64,000 nucleotides of DNA from NCBI GenBank assembly GCA_023138975.1, contig JAGLON010000002.1:241641-305640 (forward strand), in the 5' to 3' direction. The notes under the pieces were generated by a model. That model was not told the origin of the DNA. It saw only the letters and a list, made by a program, of their open reading frames with translations, and did no database searches. This document shows positions 24,131-33,407 of this stretch, in pieces. The position numbers and the translations under genes were made by a program. The DNA is from Candidatus Zixiibacteriota bacterium. GTDB taxonomy: Bacteria > Zixibacteria > MSB-5A5 > GN15 > JAAZOE01. Within the stretch, counting starts at the first letter, position 1. Each line of letters opens with the position of its first letter.

Positions 24131-25179
24131 TGGAAATTTTGGAACTGGCATGGATATTTGAATGGTTGAATGAGAATCTCTTAGTCCCCATCGTTGGAGA
24201 CGGCGAGTTTGGCATTTTAGTTAGGAACCTGATACTGGCTTGCTCAGTATTCGGGCTTCTTAGCCTTATAGCTCTCTGCCTGGTCTGGTGGGAACGTAAA
24301 GTTTCGGCTCATATTCAGCAGCGGTTTGGTCCTATGATGACCGGCTGGCACGGTATCTTACAAACTGTTGCCGATGCTGTCAAACTCATTCAAAAAGAGG
24401 ATATAGTACCGGCTCTGGCCGATAGGAAGGTTTTCTTCTGGGCGCCGGTTATCTGCTTTGTCTGCGCCTTTGCGGCTTATATTGTGATTCCTTTCGGCGA
24501 TGGATTAATCGTATCCGATTTGAATGTCGGTATCCTTTATATCATAGCCATCACAACGTTCACCATCATATCCCTTATGATGGCCGGGTGGGGCTCCAAT
24601 AATAAGTATGCTCTTTTAGGCGGTATGCGTTCGGCGGCTCAGGCGGTTTCATACGAAGTCCCGATGGCGTTATCGATCCTCGGTGTTGTAATGGTGACCG
24701 GTTCGATGTCAATGCAGGAAATTGTTAAGGCCCAGTCGGCGTGGTACGGGTTCCATTGGAACATATTCTTCCAGCCGTTGGGATTTGTAATATATGTTAT
24801 TGCGGCTACGGCGGAAGCCAACCGGACGCCGTTCGATTTGCCAGAGGCGGAACAGGAGCTTGTCGCCGGGTTTAACATCGAGTATTCCGGTATGAAATTC
24901 GCCATGTTCTTCCTGGCCGAATTCGTCAATATGTTTACTGTTTCGGCCATCGCCACGACTGTCTTCTTAGGTGGCTGGAACGGCCCTTGGCTGCCTTCTT
25001 GGTTTTGGTTCCTGATTAAAACGCTGGGGATGGTATTTTTGTTCATGGTCTTCCGCTGGACGTATCCTCGTTTACGGGTTGACCAGTTAATGGAATTCGC
25101 CTGGAAGGTACTGTTACCACTGGCTTTCTTGAATATACTTTGGGTTGGACTTTATGAAGAGGTATTTTCTAAATGGTAG
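24130..25179 (+). CDS. nuoH: NADH-quinone oxidoreductase subunit H
   Basis: 349 residues, eight membrane segments. The conserved ERKVSAHIQQRFGP loop, AEANRTPFDLPEAEQELVAGFNIEYSGMKF and the C-terminal RWTYPRLRVDQLMEFAWKVLLP are intact. It links the quinone cavity to the proton-pumping arm. ATGs and stop codons overlap by one base with nuoD and by 7 bp with nuoI. Confidence 0.97.
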   Translation: MEILELAWIFEWLNENLLVPIVGDGEFGILVRNLILACSVFGLLSLIALCLVWWERKVSAHIQQRFGPMMTGWHGILQTVADAVKLIQKEDIVPALADRKVFFWAPVICFVCAFAAYIVIPFGDGLIVSDLNVGILYIIAITTFTIISLMMAGWGSNNKYALLGGMRSAAQAVSYEVPMALSILGVVMVTGSMSMQEIVKAQSAWYGFHWNIFFQPLGFVIYVIAATAEANRTPFDLPEAEQELVAGFNIEYSGMKFAMFFLAEFVNMFTVSAIATTVFLGGWNGPWLPSWFWFLIKTLGMVFLFMVFRWTYPRLRVDQLMEFAWKVLLPLAFLNILWVGLYEEVFSKW

Positions 25180-25895
25180 AACTGGTAAAAGAATTCGCCT
25201 CGGGGATTTATAATCTCATTCTGGGGATGTTTACCACCACCAAACACCTCGGGCGACACGCCATAACGATTCAATACCCGAAAGAACGCTGGGAAATCCC
25301 GGAGCGTTCCCGGGGTATGGTAGTGCTGTTAACCGATCTTGAGACCGGAAAGCTCAACTGTACCGGATGTCTTTTATGCATGAAGGCCTGCCCGTCAGCC
25401 GCCATAAGTATTGAAGTCGTTAAGGATGAAAATAAAAAACGGCATGTGAAAAGCTTTGACCTCAATTATAATATCTGCTGTTTCTGCGGTCTCTGCGAAG
25501 AATCGTGCAATTTCGCCGCTATCAAACTGGCGACAAAGTTTGAATTTCCGGCCTGGGATAAAAAAGATTTCCAGTGGGATATAGCCAAGCTTCAGGAAAT
25601 GGGCCTGGATGTTCCTTATGAAAAGCCGGTGAAGAAGAAAAAAGCGGTCAAGAAACCGGTTGTTAAAAAGCCGGCGGAAGATAAACCCGCCGAAGCCAAA
25701 CCGGAAGATAAAGCCGAAGTAAAAACTGAAGTTAAGACAGAAGATAAACCGGCGGAAGCTCCCAAGGCTGAAGAAAAACCTGCCGAAGAAGCTAAACCGG
25801 AAGTCACAGCCGAAGATAAACCGGCTGAGCCTAAACCCGACGAAAAGCCCGCTGACGAATCTGCAGATAAAGATAAAAAAGAGGGCGAGGGTTGA
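25173..25895 (+). CDS. nuoI: NADH-quinone oxidoreductase subunit I with a long charged C-terminal tail
   Basis: 240 residues, versus about 160-180 usual. Two [4Fe-4S] motifs are complete: C63-x2-C66-x2-C69-x3-C73-P and C102-x2-C105-x2-C108-x3-C112. Residues after about 150 are a low-complexity tail of Lys, Pro, Ala and Glu (units like EDKPAEAK, EEKPAEE), roughly 90 residues, mixed in charge and certainly disordered. The tail could dock the missing electron-input partner or another protein. The gene order places it directly after nuoH. Confidence 0.95.
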   Translation: MVELVKEFASGIYNLILGMFTTTKHLGRHAITIQYPKERWEIPERSRGMVVLLTDLETGKLNCTGCLLCMKACPSAAISIEVVKDENKKRHVKSFDLNYNICCFCGLCEESCNFAAIKLATKFEFPAWDKKDFQWDIAKLQEMGLDVPYEKPVKKKKAVKKPVVKKPAEDKPAEAKPEDKAEVKTEVKTEDKPAEAPKAEEKPAEEAKPEVTAEDKPAEPKPDEKPADESADKDKKEGEG

Positions 25896-25897
25896 TT

Positions 25898-26389
25898 ATG
25901 GAAGCATATGTCTTTTACCTGTTCGCCTTTATCATCATCGCCTCCGGCATAGCCGTGGTGACGATGAGAAATATATTCCACTGTGCCTTGATGCTGATCT
26001 TCTGTTTGTTCACTGTGGCGGGGCTATATGTCTTGCTCAGCGCTGAATTCCTGGCGGTGGTACAGGTTCTCCTATATGTCGGAGCCGTGGCAATACTTAT
26101 GATATTCGCCATCATGCTGACCTCGCGACTGGCCGGGCGAGAAGTACAACTTTCCAATGAACAGACTTTTGTCGGCGGCTTTTTGGCTCTTGTTTTTGCA
26201 CTTGGAATTTTCTATGCCGTCAATGCGACCTACTTTGTCCCGTCGGATGCTGTTCTTGGCCGGGAAAATTCACTTGCTATCGGAAAACTGCTCATGACGG
26301 AGTTTGTCTTGCCGTTTGAGGTTATCTCAGTGCTGTTATTGGCGGCGCTAATCGGCGCGATAATTATAGCCCGACGGGAGGGTAATTAA
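25898..26389 (+). CDS. nuoJ: NADH-quinone oxidoreductase subunit J
   Basis: 163 residues from the ATG at 25898, which has GAGGG upstream; a TTG two codons earlier is less likely. Five membrane segments, with the conserved [31 protein letters not shown] segment that contains the pi-bulge helix TM3 of this subunit. Confidence 0.95.
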   Translation: MEAYVFYLFAFIIIASGIAVVTMRNIFHCALMLIFCLFTVAGLYVLLSAEFLAVVQVLLYVGAVAILMIFAIMLTSRLAGREVQLSNEQTFVGGFLALVFALGIFYAVNATYFVPSDAVLGRENSLAIGKLLMTEFVLPFEVISVLLLAALIGAIIIARREGN

Positions 26390-26700
26390 TGGACATCGGA
26401 TTATATCATTACCTGTCTCTGGCGGCGTTTTTGTTTGCCATTGGATTATATGGAATTCTTACCCGGCGCAATGCTATCGCGATTTTGATGTCATTGGAAT
26501 TAATGTTTAACGCCGTAAATATAAATTTGGTTGCCTTTAACCGCTTTTCCGGCTCAGATGGGCTGAGCGGCCAAATTTTTGCGCTTTTTGTCATTGCCAT
26601 TGCCGCCGCCGAAGCTACTGTCGGATTGGCGATTGTCATTCTCATCTACCGGAACTGGCGTTCAATCGATGCCGACCGGGTAAACCTGTTGAAGTGGTAA
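26389..26700 (+). CDS. nuoK: NADH-quinone oxidoreductase subunit K
   Basis: 103 residues, three membrane segments, with the conserved membrane Glu residues in [13 protein letters not shown] and [13 protein letters not shown]. Antiporter-like MrpC family. Start codon overlaps the nuoJ stop by one base. Confidence 0.96.
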   Translation: MDIGLYHYLSLAAFLFAIGLYGILTRRNAIAILMSLELMFNAVNINLVAFNRFSGSDGLSGQIFALFVIAIAAAEATVGLAIVILIYRNWRSIDADRVNLLKW

Positions 26701-26701
26701 T

Positions 26702-28687
26702 ATGCACGAAACTTCATTTATATTAGAGAATGCGTACTGGATAGTGTTGATGCCGCTCTTGGCCTTTGCGGTGATTATCTTTTTCACGAGGTGGAAAGAG
26801 TCGCTGTCGTCATATATATCGATTGGCGCGATTGTCCTCGGATGGTTAGCCTCAATTTGGATTATGATTGAAATAGTCAGTCACGGCGGGCATTTTGTCA
26901 ATGTCGAGCGGGCTTTTAGTATTGTCACCTTAGGGGCGTTCAATCTACAGCTTGGCTTCGTTGTCGACCCGGTCGCGGCTATGATGCTTATTGTGGTCAC
27001 AACCGTATCAGCCTGTGTCCAGATATATTCGATAGGGTATATGCATGGCGACCCACGCTTCTCTCGCTATTTCGCGTACCTGTCACTGTTTACCTTCTCG
27101 ATGCTGGGATTGGTACTGGCCAACAACTTCTTCCTGATTTTCATCTTCTGGGAGCTGGTCGGTCTGACCTCATATCTCTTAATCGGTTTCTGGTTCGAGA
27201 AAAAATCAGCATCTGATGCGGGCAAGAAAGCGTTTATCACAACCAAAATCGGTGATCTCGGTTTCCTCCTCGGCCTAATGCTGATGTATCTATGGATCGG
27301 AACCTTTGACTATGACGAAGTTTTCGCCGTTGTTAATTCCGGCGCTGTTGAGACCTGGAAACTGACCTTTATCGGCATCTGTATTTTCTGCGGAGCAGTC
27401 GGCAAATCGGCTCAGTTCCCGCTTCACGTCTGGTTGCCGGACGCAATGGAAGGTCCCACCCCGGTATCGGCGTTAATCCATGCCGCGACGATGGTCGCCG
27501 CCGGTGTCTATCTGGTTGCCAAAGCGATGACGTTTTATGTTGCCTCTCCGACCGCCGCTATGACCGTTGCCTGGATTGGACTCTGGACCTCATTCTTTGC
27601 TGCCAGTATTGCTCTGGTTCAAAACGATATTAAACGAGTTCTAGCCTTTTCCACGCTGTCTCAATTGGGCTATATGATCATGGCTCTCGGCTTAACCAAT
27701 TTCGGAGCCGGTACATTCCACCTGATGACGCACGCCTTCTTCAAAGCTTTATTGTTCCTCGGAGCTGGTTCGGTCATTCATGCCGTCCATACCAATGATA
27801 TTAATCTGATGGGCGGATTACTAAAAAAGATGAAGAAAACCGGCGGAACGTTCTTTGTCGCTTGCTTAGCGATTGCGGGTATCTTCCCATTGGCGGGATT
27901 CTGGTCAAAAGATGAAATTATAGCCGCAACGGCCGGGCATCCGGTCTTTATGGTGGTAGCCTCGCTGGTCGCCTTTATGACCGCTTTTTATATGTTCCGG
28001 TTATTCTTCAAGACCTTCACCGGTGAACCGCGTGATCAGGAAAAATATGACCATGCTCATGAATCACCGAACACAATGACCTATCCGCTAATCTTTTTAG
28101 CGACTCTGGCGGTGTGTGCCGGCTGGGTCGGTATCCCTGGTATTAAGGGCTACTCTTCTTATATCTTTGCCTATGGCGGCCACGCGCATATACCACATGC
28201 TCATTGGGATGTAATGATTATCTCCACGGTACTGGCCTTGATGGGCATCGGATTGGCCTACATGATGTACTATAAGAAATCAATTTCCGCTGACGCTATG
28301 GCTGAGCGGTTCGGTTTCCTGTACAGACTTTTCTATAACAAGTATTACATCGACGAGCTGTATGATGTGGTCTTGATACAGCCCTGTTATAAATTCGCTC
28401 GTTTCTTATGGAGCTTCGATGCCAATGTTGTCGACGGCCTGGTCAACTTGCAGGCGACGATTACAATGTGGCTCTCAGATGTTAAATACTGGATTGACCA
28501 AAATATTGTTGATGGAATCGTAAACGGCTTCGGTCTGTTTTTCGATTCCGCATCAAGTGCGTTGCGAAAAATTCAGTCCGGACGGTTGGCGCATTATCTG
28601 CTGGCGGTCGTATTCGGACTTATATTAATTGGCTTATTGGCAACCTCTAACCTCTTTAATTGGACCTTAATAAGGGTCGGTCAGTAG
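26702..28687 (+). CDS. nuoL: NADH-quinone oxidoreductase subunit L
   Basis: 661 residues, MrpA-type antiporter-like proton pump. WLPDAMEGPTPVSALIHAATMVAAGVYL, the broken-helix FSTLSQLGYM and the THAFFKALLFLGAGSVIHA segment are complete. The C-terminus contains the amphipathic lateral-helix region (about residues 560-610, with YWIDQNIVDGIVNG) and a final membrane anchor. Full length. Confidence 0.96.
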   Translation: MHETSFILENAYWIVLMPLLAFAVIIFFTRWKESLSSYISIGAIVLGWLASIWIMIEIVSHGGHFVNVERAFSIVTLGAFNLQLGFVVDPVAAMMLIVVTTVSACVQIYSIGYMHGDPRFSRYFAYLSLFTFSMLGLVLANNFFLIFIFWELVGLTSYLLIGFWFEKKSASDAGKKAFITTKIGDLGFLLGLMLMYLWIGTFDYDEVFAVVNSGAVETWKLTFIGICIFCGAVGKSAQFPLHVWLPDAMEGPTPVSALIHAATMVAAGVYLVAKAMTFYVASPTAAMTVAWIGLWTSFFAASIALVQNDIKRVLAFSTLSQLGYMIMALGLTNFGAGTFHLMTHAFFKALLFLGAGSVIHAVHTNDINLMGGLLKKMKKTGGTFFVACLAIAGIFPLAGFWSKDEIIAATAGHPVFMVVASLVAFMTAFYMFRLFFKTFTGEPRDQEKYDHAHESPNTMTYPLIFLATLAVCAGWVGIPGIKGYSSYIFAYGGHAHIPHAHWDVMIISTVLALMGIGLAYMMYYKKSISADAMAERFGFLYRLFYNKYYIDELYDVVLIQPCYKFARFLWSFDANVVDGLVNLQATITMWLSDVKYWIDQNIVDGIVNGFGLFFDSASSALRKIQSGRLAHYLLAVVFGLILIGLLATSNLFNWTLIRVGQ

Positions 28688-28714
28688 ACGGATTAGTGGG
28701 AGGATACAACAAAA

Positions 28715-30208
28715 ATGACGTATAGCTATCCGATATTAACCTACACCATCTTTTTGCCGCTTATCGGCGCGGTGTTACTTCTCTTTATTGATAAAGAGAA
28801 ACATAACGCTATCAGATGGACATCGGCCTTTTTCTCCTTCATAACTCTGATTATGACGCTGGTCATCCTCAAGGATTTTGATTGGACGACGGCTCAGATG
28901 CAGTTTATGGAGACGCATAGCTGGATTCCGGCCATTGGGTCCAATTATATTTTAGGTGTAGACGGTATTTCGGTCCCGATGTTGGTGTTGACAAGTTTAA
29001 TTTCGCTGATTGCGATTGTTATCAGCTTTAATATCACCAAGCGGGTCAAGGAATACTTCGTCTTTTTTCTGCTGTTAGAATGCGGTATGATAGGCGTTTT
29101 CGCGGCGCTGGATTTCTTCCTGTTCTACGTTTTCTGGGAAATTATGCTGGTTCCGATGTACTTCCTAATCGGCATCTGGGGCGGACCACAGCGTGAATAC
29201 GCGGCGATTAAGTTCTTCCTCTATACTCTATTCGGCTCAATCTTCATGCTGGTCGCCATTCTGATTCTGTACTTCACGTCCGAACCGCATACGCTGAGTA
29301 TGATGGAGTTGATCCAGATTGGCCCGAGTTTCAGTCACAATATTCAGATTATGGCCTTTGCCTTCTTCTTCATTGCGTTTGCTATCAAAGTACCGGTCTG
29401 GCCGTTCCATACCTGGTTACCTGACGCTCACGTGCAGGCGCCGACGGCGATATCTATTATCCTGGCGGCTGTCCTGTTGAAAATGGGAACGTATGGAATG
29501 CTCCGCATCTCATGGCCGATGCTTCCGGAGGGTATCCAATATTTCTCTGTCCCGATAGCGATTCTGGGGGTTATAGCAATTATCTACGGGGCGCTGGTAT
29601 CACTCGCTCAGAAAGACTTGAAAAAACTTGTTGCCTACTCATCAGTCTCCCATATGGGGTACTGTATGCTGGCTCTGGCAGCCTATACGTCAGTCACCGC
29701 TATGGCTGGCTGCATGTTCCAGATGATTTCGCATGGACTTATCACCGGCGCACTCTTCCTCTTGGTCGGTGTACTCTATGACCGGGCTCATACCCGTGAA
29801 ATCGCGGCCTTCGGTGGTATCGGCAAGAAACTACCGGTGTACACTGCCTTGATGGTTATGTTCGGTATGGCCTCATTAGGTCTGCCGGGTATGTCCGGAT
29901 TCATTTCAGAGTTTATGGTTTTTGTCGGATCTTTCGATCATTTTTGGGCAGAGTATTGGTATATCGTCGCTCTGGCTATTTTGGGTGTTGTCCTGACCGC
30001 GGCGTATATTCTGCGTATGATTCAGAATGTCTTCCTGGGTGAGTTTGATGAAGAGAGATGGGGACATCTGACAGATATCAATATCAGAGAAACACTTTGC
30101 GTCGCTCCGTTGGCCGTCTTGACAATTATCTTCGGCATCTATCCTGATCCGGTCATTAAATTAATGGAAGCTTCGCTGAATAACTTAGTAACCTTGATGG
30201 CGCGTTAA
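28715..30208 (+). CDS. nuoM: NADH-quinone oxidoreductase subunit M
   Basis: 497 residues. Antiporter-like pump with the conserved FWEIMLVPMYFLIGIWG (pump Glu), VPVWPFHTWLPDAHVQAPTAISIILAAVLLKMGTYG and the Lys of QKDLKKLVAYSSVSHMG. Spaced 27 bp from nuoL with GGAGG upstream. Confidence 0.96.
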   Translation: MTYSYPILTYTIFLPLIGAVLLLFIDKEKHNAIRWTSAFFSFITLIMTLVILKDFDWTTAQMQFMETHSWIPAIGSNYILGVDGISVPMLVLTSLISLIAIVISFNITKRVKEYFVFFLLLECGMIGVFAALDFFLFYVFWEIMLVPMYFLIGIWGGPQREYAAIKFFLYTLFGSIFMLVAILILYFTSEPHTLSMMELIQIGPSFSHNIQIMAFAFFFIAFAIKVPVWPFHTWLPDAHVQAPTAISIILAAVLLKMGTYGMLRISWPMLPEGIQYFSVPIAILGVIAIIYGALVSLAQKDLKKLVAYSSVSHMGYCMLALAAYTSVTAMAGCMFQMISHGLITGALFLLVGVLYDRAHTREIAAFGGIGKKLPVYTALMVMFGMASLGLPGMSGFISEFMVFVGSFDHFWAEYWYIVALAILGVVLTAAYILRMIQNVFLGEFDEERWGHLTDINIRETLCVAPLAVLTIIFGIYPDPVIKLMEASLNNLVTLMAR

Positions 30209-30209
30209 T

Positions 30210-31709
30210 ATGATAAACATTACACCGCTCATACCGGAACTGTTTTTACTTGTGATGGCAATCGTCGTGCTGATGCTCGACCTGTTTTCCAGCCGACGCA
30301 CCGTTGTTGTCCCGGCCTATGTAAGTATGGCCGCTGTGATAATAACCGGGTTTCTTGTATTTAAGTTCGGCGGCGACGCTGTTCGCTGGGGATCAAACGC
30401 GATTTTCGTAGCTGATTCTTTCTCACAGTTTTTTAAGGTTATCATCTTAGGGGCAGCATTTTTGGCGATAGGTTCTTCCTTTGGAACCGCCGACCGGATG
30501 ACTCATCACCGGGGCGAATTTTTTGCGCTGCTTCTGTTCTCGACTGTTGGCATGATGTTTCTGGTTTCGGCCAAGGAACTTATTCTGCTGTACGTAGGGC
30601 TCGAACTGACAACAATTCCCCTGTTTGTACTGGTCGCCTATCAGAAAACTAACCGGGCCTCAAGCGAAGCCGGTCTGAAATATCTCATTATCGGAGCCGC
30701 CTCTTCGGCTATTTTGCTGTACGGATTGTCGTTACTTTACGGTTACACTGGCACCACCTATTTGAATGAGATTGCTCAGAAAACAGCCGTATATTTTCTC
30801 TCTCACGGATTTATACCCAATGCCGAGGGTACTACAGATTTGGTAGGTATGGGACCGGCTTTTTCCGTCGCTCTCATGATGATTATTGCCGGGCTGACTT
30901 TCAAACTGGCTATCGTGCCGTTCCATATGTGGGCGCCGGATGTCTATGAAGGCGCACCGACACCGATTACGGCCTTCTTATCAGTCGGTTCCAAAGCGGC
31001 CGGACTGGCCGCCATTATCCGCATTTTTGACGGCATGCTATATGCCTTTTCTCATGATACTATGCCAAATGACAGCTGGGGCACGATGATGGCTGTCCTG
31101 GCGGCGGTGACTATGGTAGCGGGTAACATCATCGCTATCCGGCAAACGAATATTAAACGCATGCTGGCCTATTCTTCAATTGCTCAAGCCGGATATATCC
31201 TGATCGGCGTTATCGCCGCGAGTAAACTTGGTGTCGCTTCATGCGGATTTTACATGTTTGCTTATATGTTTGCAAACATGGGCGCCTTTGCTATCGTCGG
31301 TCTCTACGCCGAAAAAACGGGAAAGAAAAACATATCCGATTTTGCGGGCCTTTCCAAAACATCACCGATAATAGCCGCCTTAATGACTATGTTTATGCTG
31401 TCATTGGCCGGTATTCCACCGCTGGCCGGATTTATGGCAAAGTACTATATCTTTGCTGCCGCAATTGAAGCCGGTTACACTTGGCTCGTGATTCTGGCTC
31501 TGTTGATGTCGGTCGTTTCGTTGTATTACTATGCTAATGTTGTCCGCATTATGTATATGGTGGATAGTGATAATAAGCATCATATCATTCCGTCATTTCC
31601 GGCCGGTCTGGTACTGGCGTTGACCGGAATCGGTGTTCTTCTGTTCGGTATCCTGCCTCAATCAATCCTTGATATGGCTTACAAAACAGCTTCCAGTTTC
31701 ATCTTTTAA
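30210..31709 (+). CDS. nuoN: NADH-quinone oxidoreductase subunit N
   Basis: 499 residues. Antiporter-like pump with YVGLELTTIPLFVLVAY (pump Glu), VPFHMWAPDVYEGAPTPITAFLSVGSKAAG and TNIKRMLAYSSIAQAGY. Last gene of the operon, one base after nuoM, followed by the perfect hairpin at 31733-31760. Confidence 0.96.
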   Translation: MINITPLIPELFLLVMAIVVLMLDLFSSRRTVVVPAYVSMAAVIITGFLVFKFGGDAVRWGSNAIFVADSFSQFFKVIILGAAFLAIGSSFGTADRMTHHRGEFFALLLFSTVGMMFLVSAKELILLYVGLELTTIPLFVLVAYQKTNRASSEAGLKYLIIGAASSAILLYGLSLLYGYTGTTYLNEIAQKTAVYFLSHGFIPNAEGTTDLVGMGPAFSVALMMIIAGLTFKLAIVPFHMWAPDVYEGAPTPITAFLSVGSKAAGLAAIIRIFDGMLYAFSHDTMPNDSWGTMMAVLAAVTMVAGNIIAIRQTNIKRMLAYSSIAQAGYILIGVIAASKLGVASCGFYMFAYMFANMGAFAIVGLYAEKTGKKNISDFAGLSKTSPIIAALMTMFMLSLAGIPPLAGFMAKYYIFAAAIEAGYTWLVILALLMSVVSLYYYANVVRIMYMVDSDNKHHIIPSFPAGLVLALTGIGVLLFGILPQSILDMAYKTASSFIF

Positions 31710-31732
31710 TATTAAAGCATGTGAATTTTGAG

Positions 31733-31760
31733 GGCATAGCGGTTACAAAACCGCTATGCC
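31733..31760 (+). terminator. Perfect 12-bp hairpin after nuoN, no T tract
   Basis: GGCATAGCGGTT (31733-31744) pairs perfectly with AACCGCTATGCC (31749-31760) across a 4-nt loop. No T run follows, so it may protect the 3-prime end of nuo mRNA or slow polymerase rather than terminate fully. It covers the earliest possible start codon of the next gene. Confidence 0.55.
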
Positions 31761-31794
31761 GTGCCGACGTATAGTAAAAGGGATTTCTTTACGT

Positions 31795-32454
31795 ATGATG
31801 CAAAAATTCGGACTAGTACTTAAAAAGCAATTTATCTCAGGACTTCTGGTGACAGTACCGTTAATGGTCACCTATTTTATCCTCAGGTTTTTGTTCTCTG
31901 CCTTGGATGGGCTCTTAAACCCGATTATGCGGGATCTATTTGGATACAATATTCCGGGTCTGGGCGCAGTGGTTACGATACTCCTGATACTTTTGGCCGG
32001 AATCGTAACAACGAATTACATCGGCGCTCGAATTTTCAAATGGAGCGACGGTTTTTTGGGGCGTGCTCCTTTTGTGCGGATTGTTTATACAGCCGCCAAG
32101 CAGTTAATACAGTCGATGGTCGCCCCGAAAGAAAGAGCGTTTTCTGAGGTTGCTTTTATAGAATATCCGAGAAAAGGAATGTTTGCTATTGGTTTTTTAT
32201 CGGGAAAGTGCGATATTACCGATGATAATCAGGATCGGTTGATGCGGCCGGTCTTCATACCTTCAACGCCGACTCCATTCACCGGTCTGGTGGTTTTTTT
32301 GCCGGTAGAAGATGTCTATCCGGTAGATATGGGAGTGGAGGAAGCTATAAAGGTGCTGGTTTCCGGCGGAATCGTGACACCGCCGAAGATTATTATTGAA
32401 AGACAAAGCGAAAAGCGAGAGGTAGCCAATGCGTCTGGCGAATATATTGGATGA
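31795..32454 (+). CDS. DUF502 family membrane protein
   Basis: 219 residues from the ATG at 31795 (AAAGGGA upstream); an in-frame ATG at 31756 lies inside the nuoN hairpin and is rejected. Two N-terminal membrane segments, LLVTVPLMVTYFILRFLF and GLGAVVTILLILLAGIV, followed by the conserved domain with PFVRIVYTAAKQLIQSM, VAFIEYPRKGMFAIGFLSG, FIPSTPTPFTGLVVFLP and the closing ALKVLVSGG-type segment. The family is widespread in bacteria and plants and has no assigned biochemical role. The next gene overlaps its end by 26 bp. Confidence 0.88.
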   Translation: MMQKFGLVLKKQFISGLLVTVPLMVTYFILRFLFSALDGLLNPIMRDLFGYNIPGLGAVVTILLILLAGIVTTNYIGARIFKWSDGFLGRAPFVRIVYTAAKQLIQSMVAPKERAFSEVAFIEYPRKGMFAIGFLSGKCDITDDNQDRLMRPVFIPSTPTPFTGLVVFLPVEDVYPVDMGVEEAIKVLVSGGIVTPPKIIIERQSEKREVANASGEYIG

Positions 32455-33334
32455 AGATTTAGTTATCCATAGGTTGGAAGCGTCCAACAAACACGACGCG
32501 ATGACCGAGTTGCTCGACAAGATAATAAATAAGTATCCCCAGTATGATTACGACACCATTTTAAAGTGCATTCTGGAGCGCGAGGAAATCCAGAGTACCT
32601 CCTATGGACGCAATATAGCGTTTCCCCATGCCCGTACCGATGCTGTTGATGAAATGGTTGCGGCGGTTGGAGTTTCTCCCGAAGGACTCGATGCGAAAAC
32701 GCCGGATGGCAAACCTCTCCACGTTGTCTGCCTGATGCTGACGCCATCGAATATCGCCAAGCTTTACCTTCAGACTCTTTCGGCCTTCGCCGCCTTTGCC
32801 CGCAATCCTATAAATATTGACATGATTATCAAAACAACTTCACCCGGTTCGGTTATCGATGCCATCTGGGAATCGGGAGTAGCTGTTGAAAAAGAGCTTA
32901 CTGCCAAGGACATTATGCATCATAATGTTTTCTTCGTCAGACCTGATGAGAGCCTCAGGCGGGTCGCCAACCTGATGTTCCGGCACAAGCTCTCGGCACT
33001 GGCGGTCGTTGATGATGACCATAACTTACTCGGCGAAATCTCTGACAAGGAAATGATTCAGGCGGCCCTGCCTGATTTTAAGTCGCTTATTTCTAATCTC
33101 AACTATTCTCTCGATATTGAGCCGTTCGAGGAACTCCTTAAGCGTGAAGATAAAATCAAGGTCAAACAACTTTTTGCTACCGATCACGAAGTCGTCACCA
33201 AAGAGACCAAAATCGTCGAAGTAGCGGCGATGATGTTGTTTAAGGACCTCAGGCGGGTATTTGTGGTTGAGGGCACTCGTTTAACCGGAATCCTGCTGAG
33301 AAAAGACATCGTCAACATGATCATCCGGGGATAG
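32429..33334 (+). CDS. PTS EIIA-like domain fused to a CBS pair
   Basis: 301 residues. Residues 1-150 are a fructose/nitrogen-type EIIA domain; the phosphorylatable His is visible as H67 in NIAFPHART. Residues 155-300 are two CBS motifs (DIMHHNVFFVRPDESLRRVANLMFRHKLSALAVV and HEVVTKETKIVEVAAMMLFKDLRRVFVV). No sugar permease or HPr gene is nearby, so this is probably a regulatory EIIA, combining phosphorylation with nucleotide sensing. AGAGG precedes the ATG. The 26-bp overlap with the DUF502 gene implies coupled translation. Confidence 0.88.
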   Translation: MRLANILDEDLVIHRLEASNKHDAMTELLDKIINKYPQYDYDTILKCILEREEIQSTSYGRNIAFPHARTDAVDEMVAAVGVSPEGLDAKTPDGKPLHVVCLMLTPSNIAKLYLQTLSAFAAFARNPINIDMIIKTTSPGSVIDAIWESGVAVEKELTAKDIMHHNVFFVRPDESLRRVANLMFRHKLSALAVVDDDHNLLGEISDKEMIQAALPDFKSLISNLNYSLDIEPFEELLKREDKIKVKQLFATDHEVVTKETKIVEVAAMMLFKDLRRVFVVEGTRLTGILLRKDIVNMIIRG

Positions 33335-33360
33335 GGTAGGTAAGAAAAAAATATAAAAAA

Positions 33361-33395
33361 GGCCTGAGTATTCTATAAGACTCTCAGGCCTTTTT
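33361..33395. terminator. Bidirectional intrinsic terminator
   Basis: GGCCTGAG (33361-33368) pairs perfectly with CTCAGGCC (33383-33390), with A residues before and TTTTT after. It sits between convergent genes and can serve both. Confidence 0.85.
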
Positions 33396-33407
33396 CGTTA
33401 TTGTTAC

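Noticed and set aside
31756..31794. Upstream start for the DUF502 protein
   Set aside because: The ATG at 31756 lies inside the perfect hairpin after nuoN; the ATG at 31795 has its own ribosome site.
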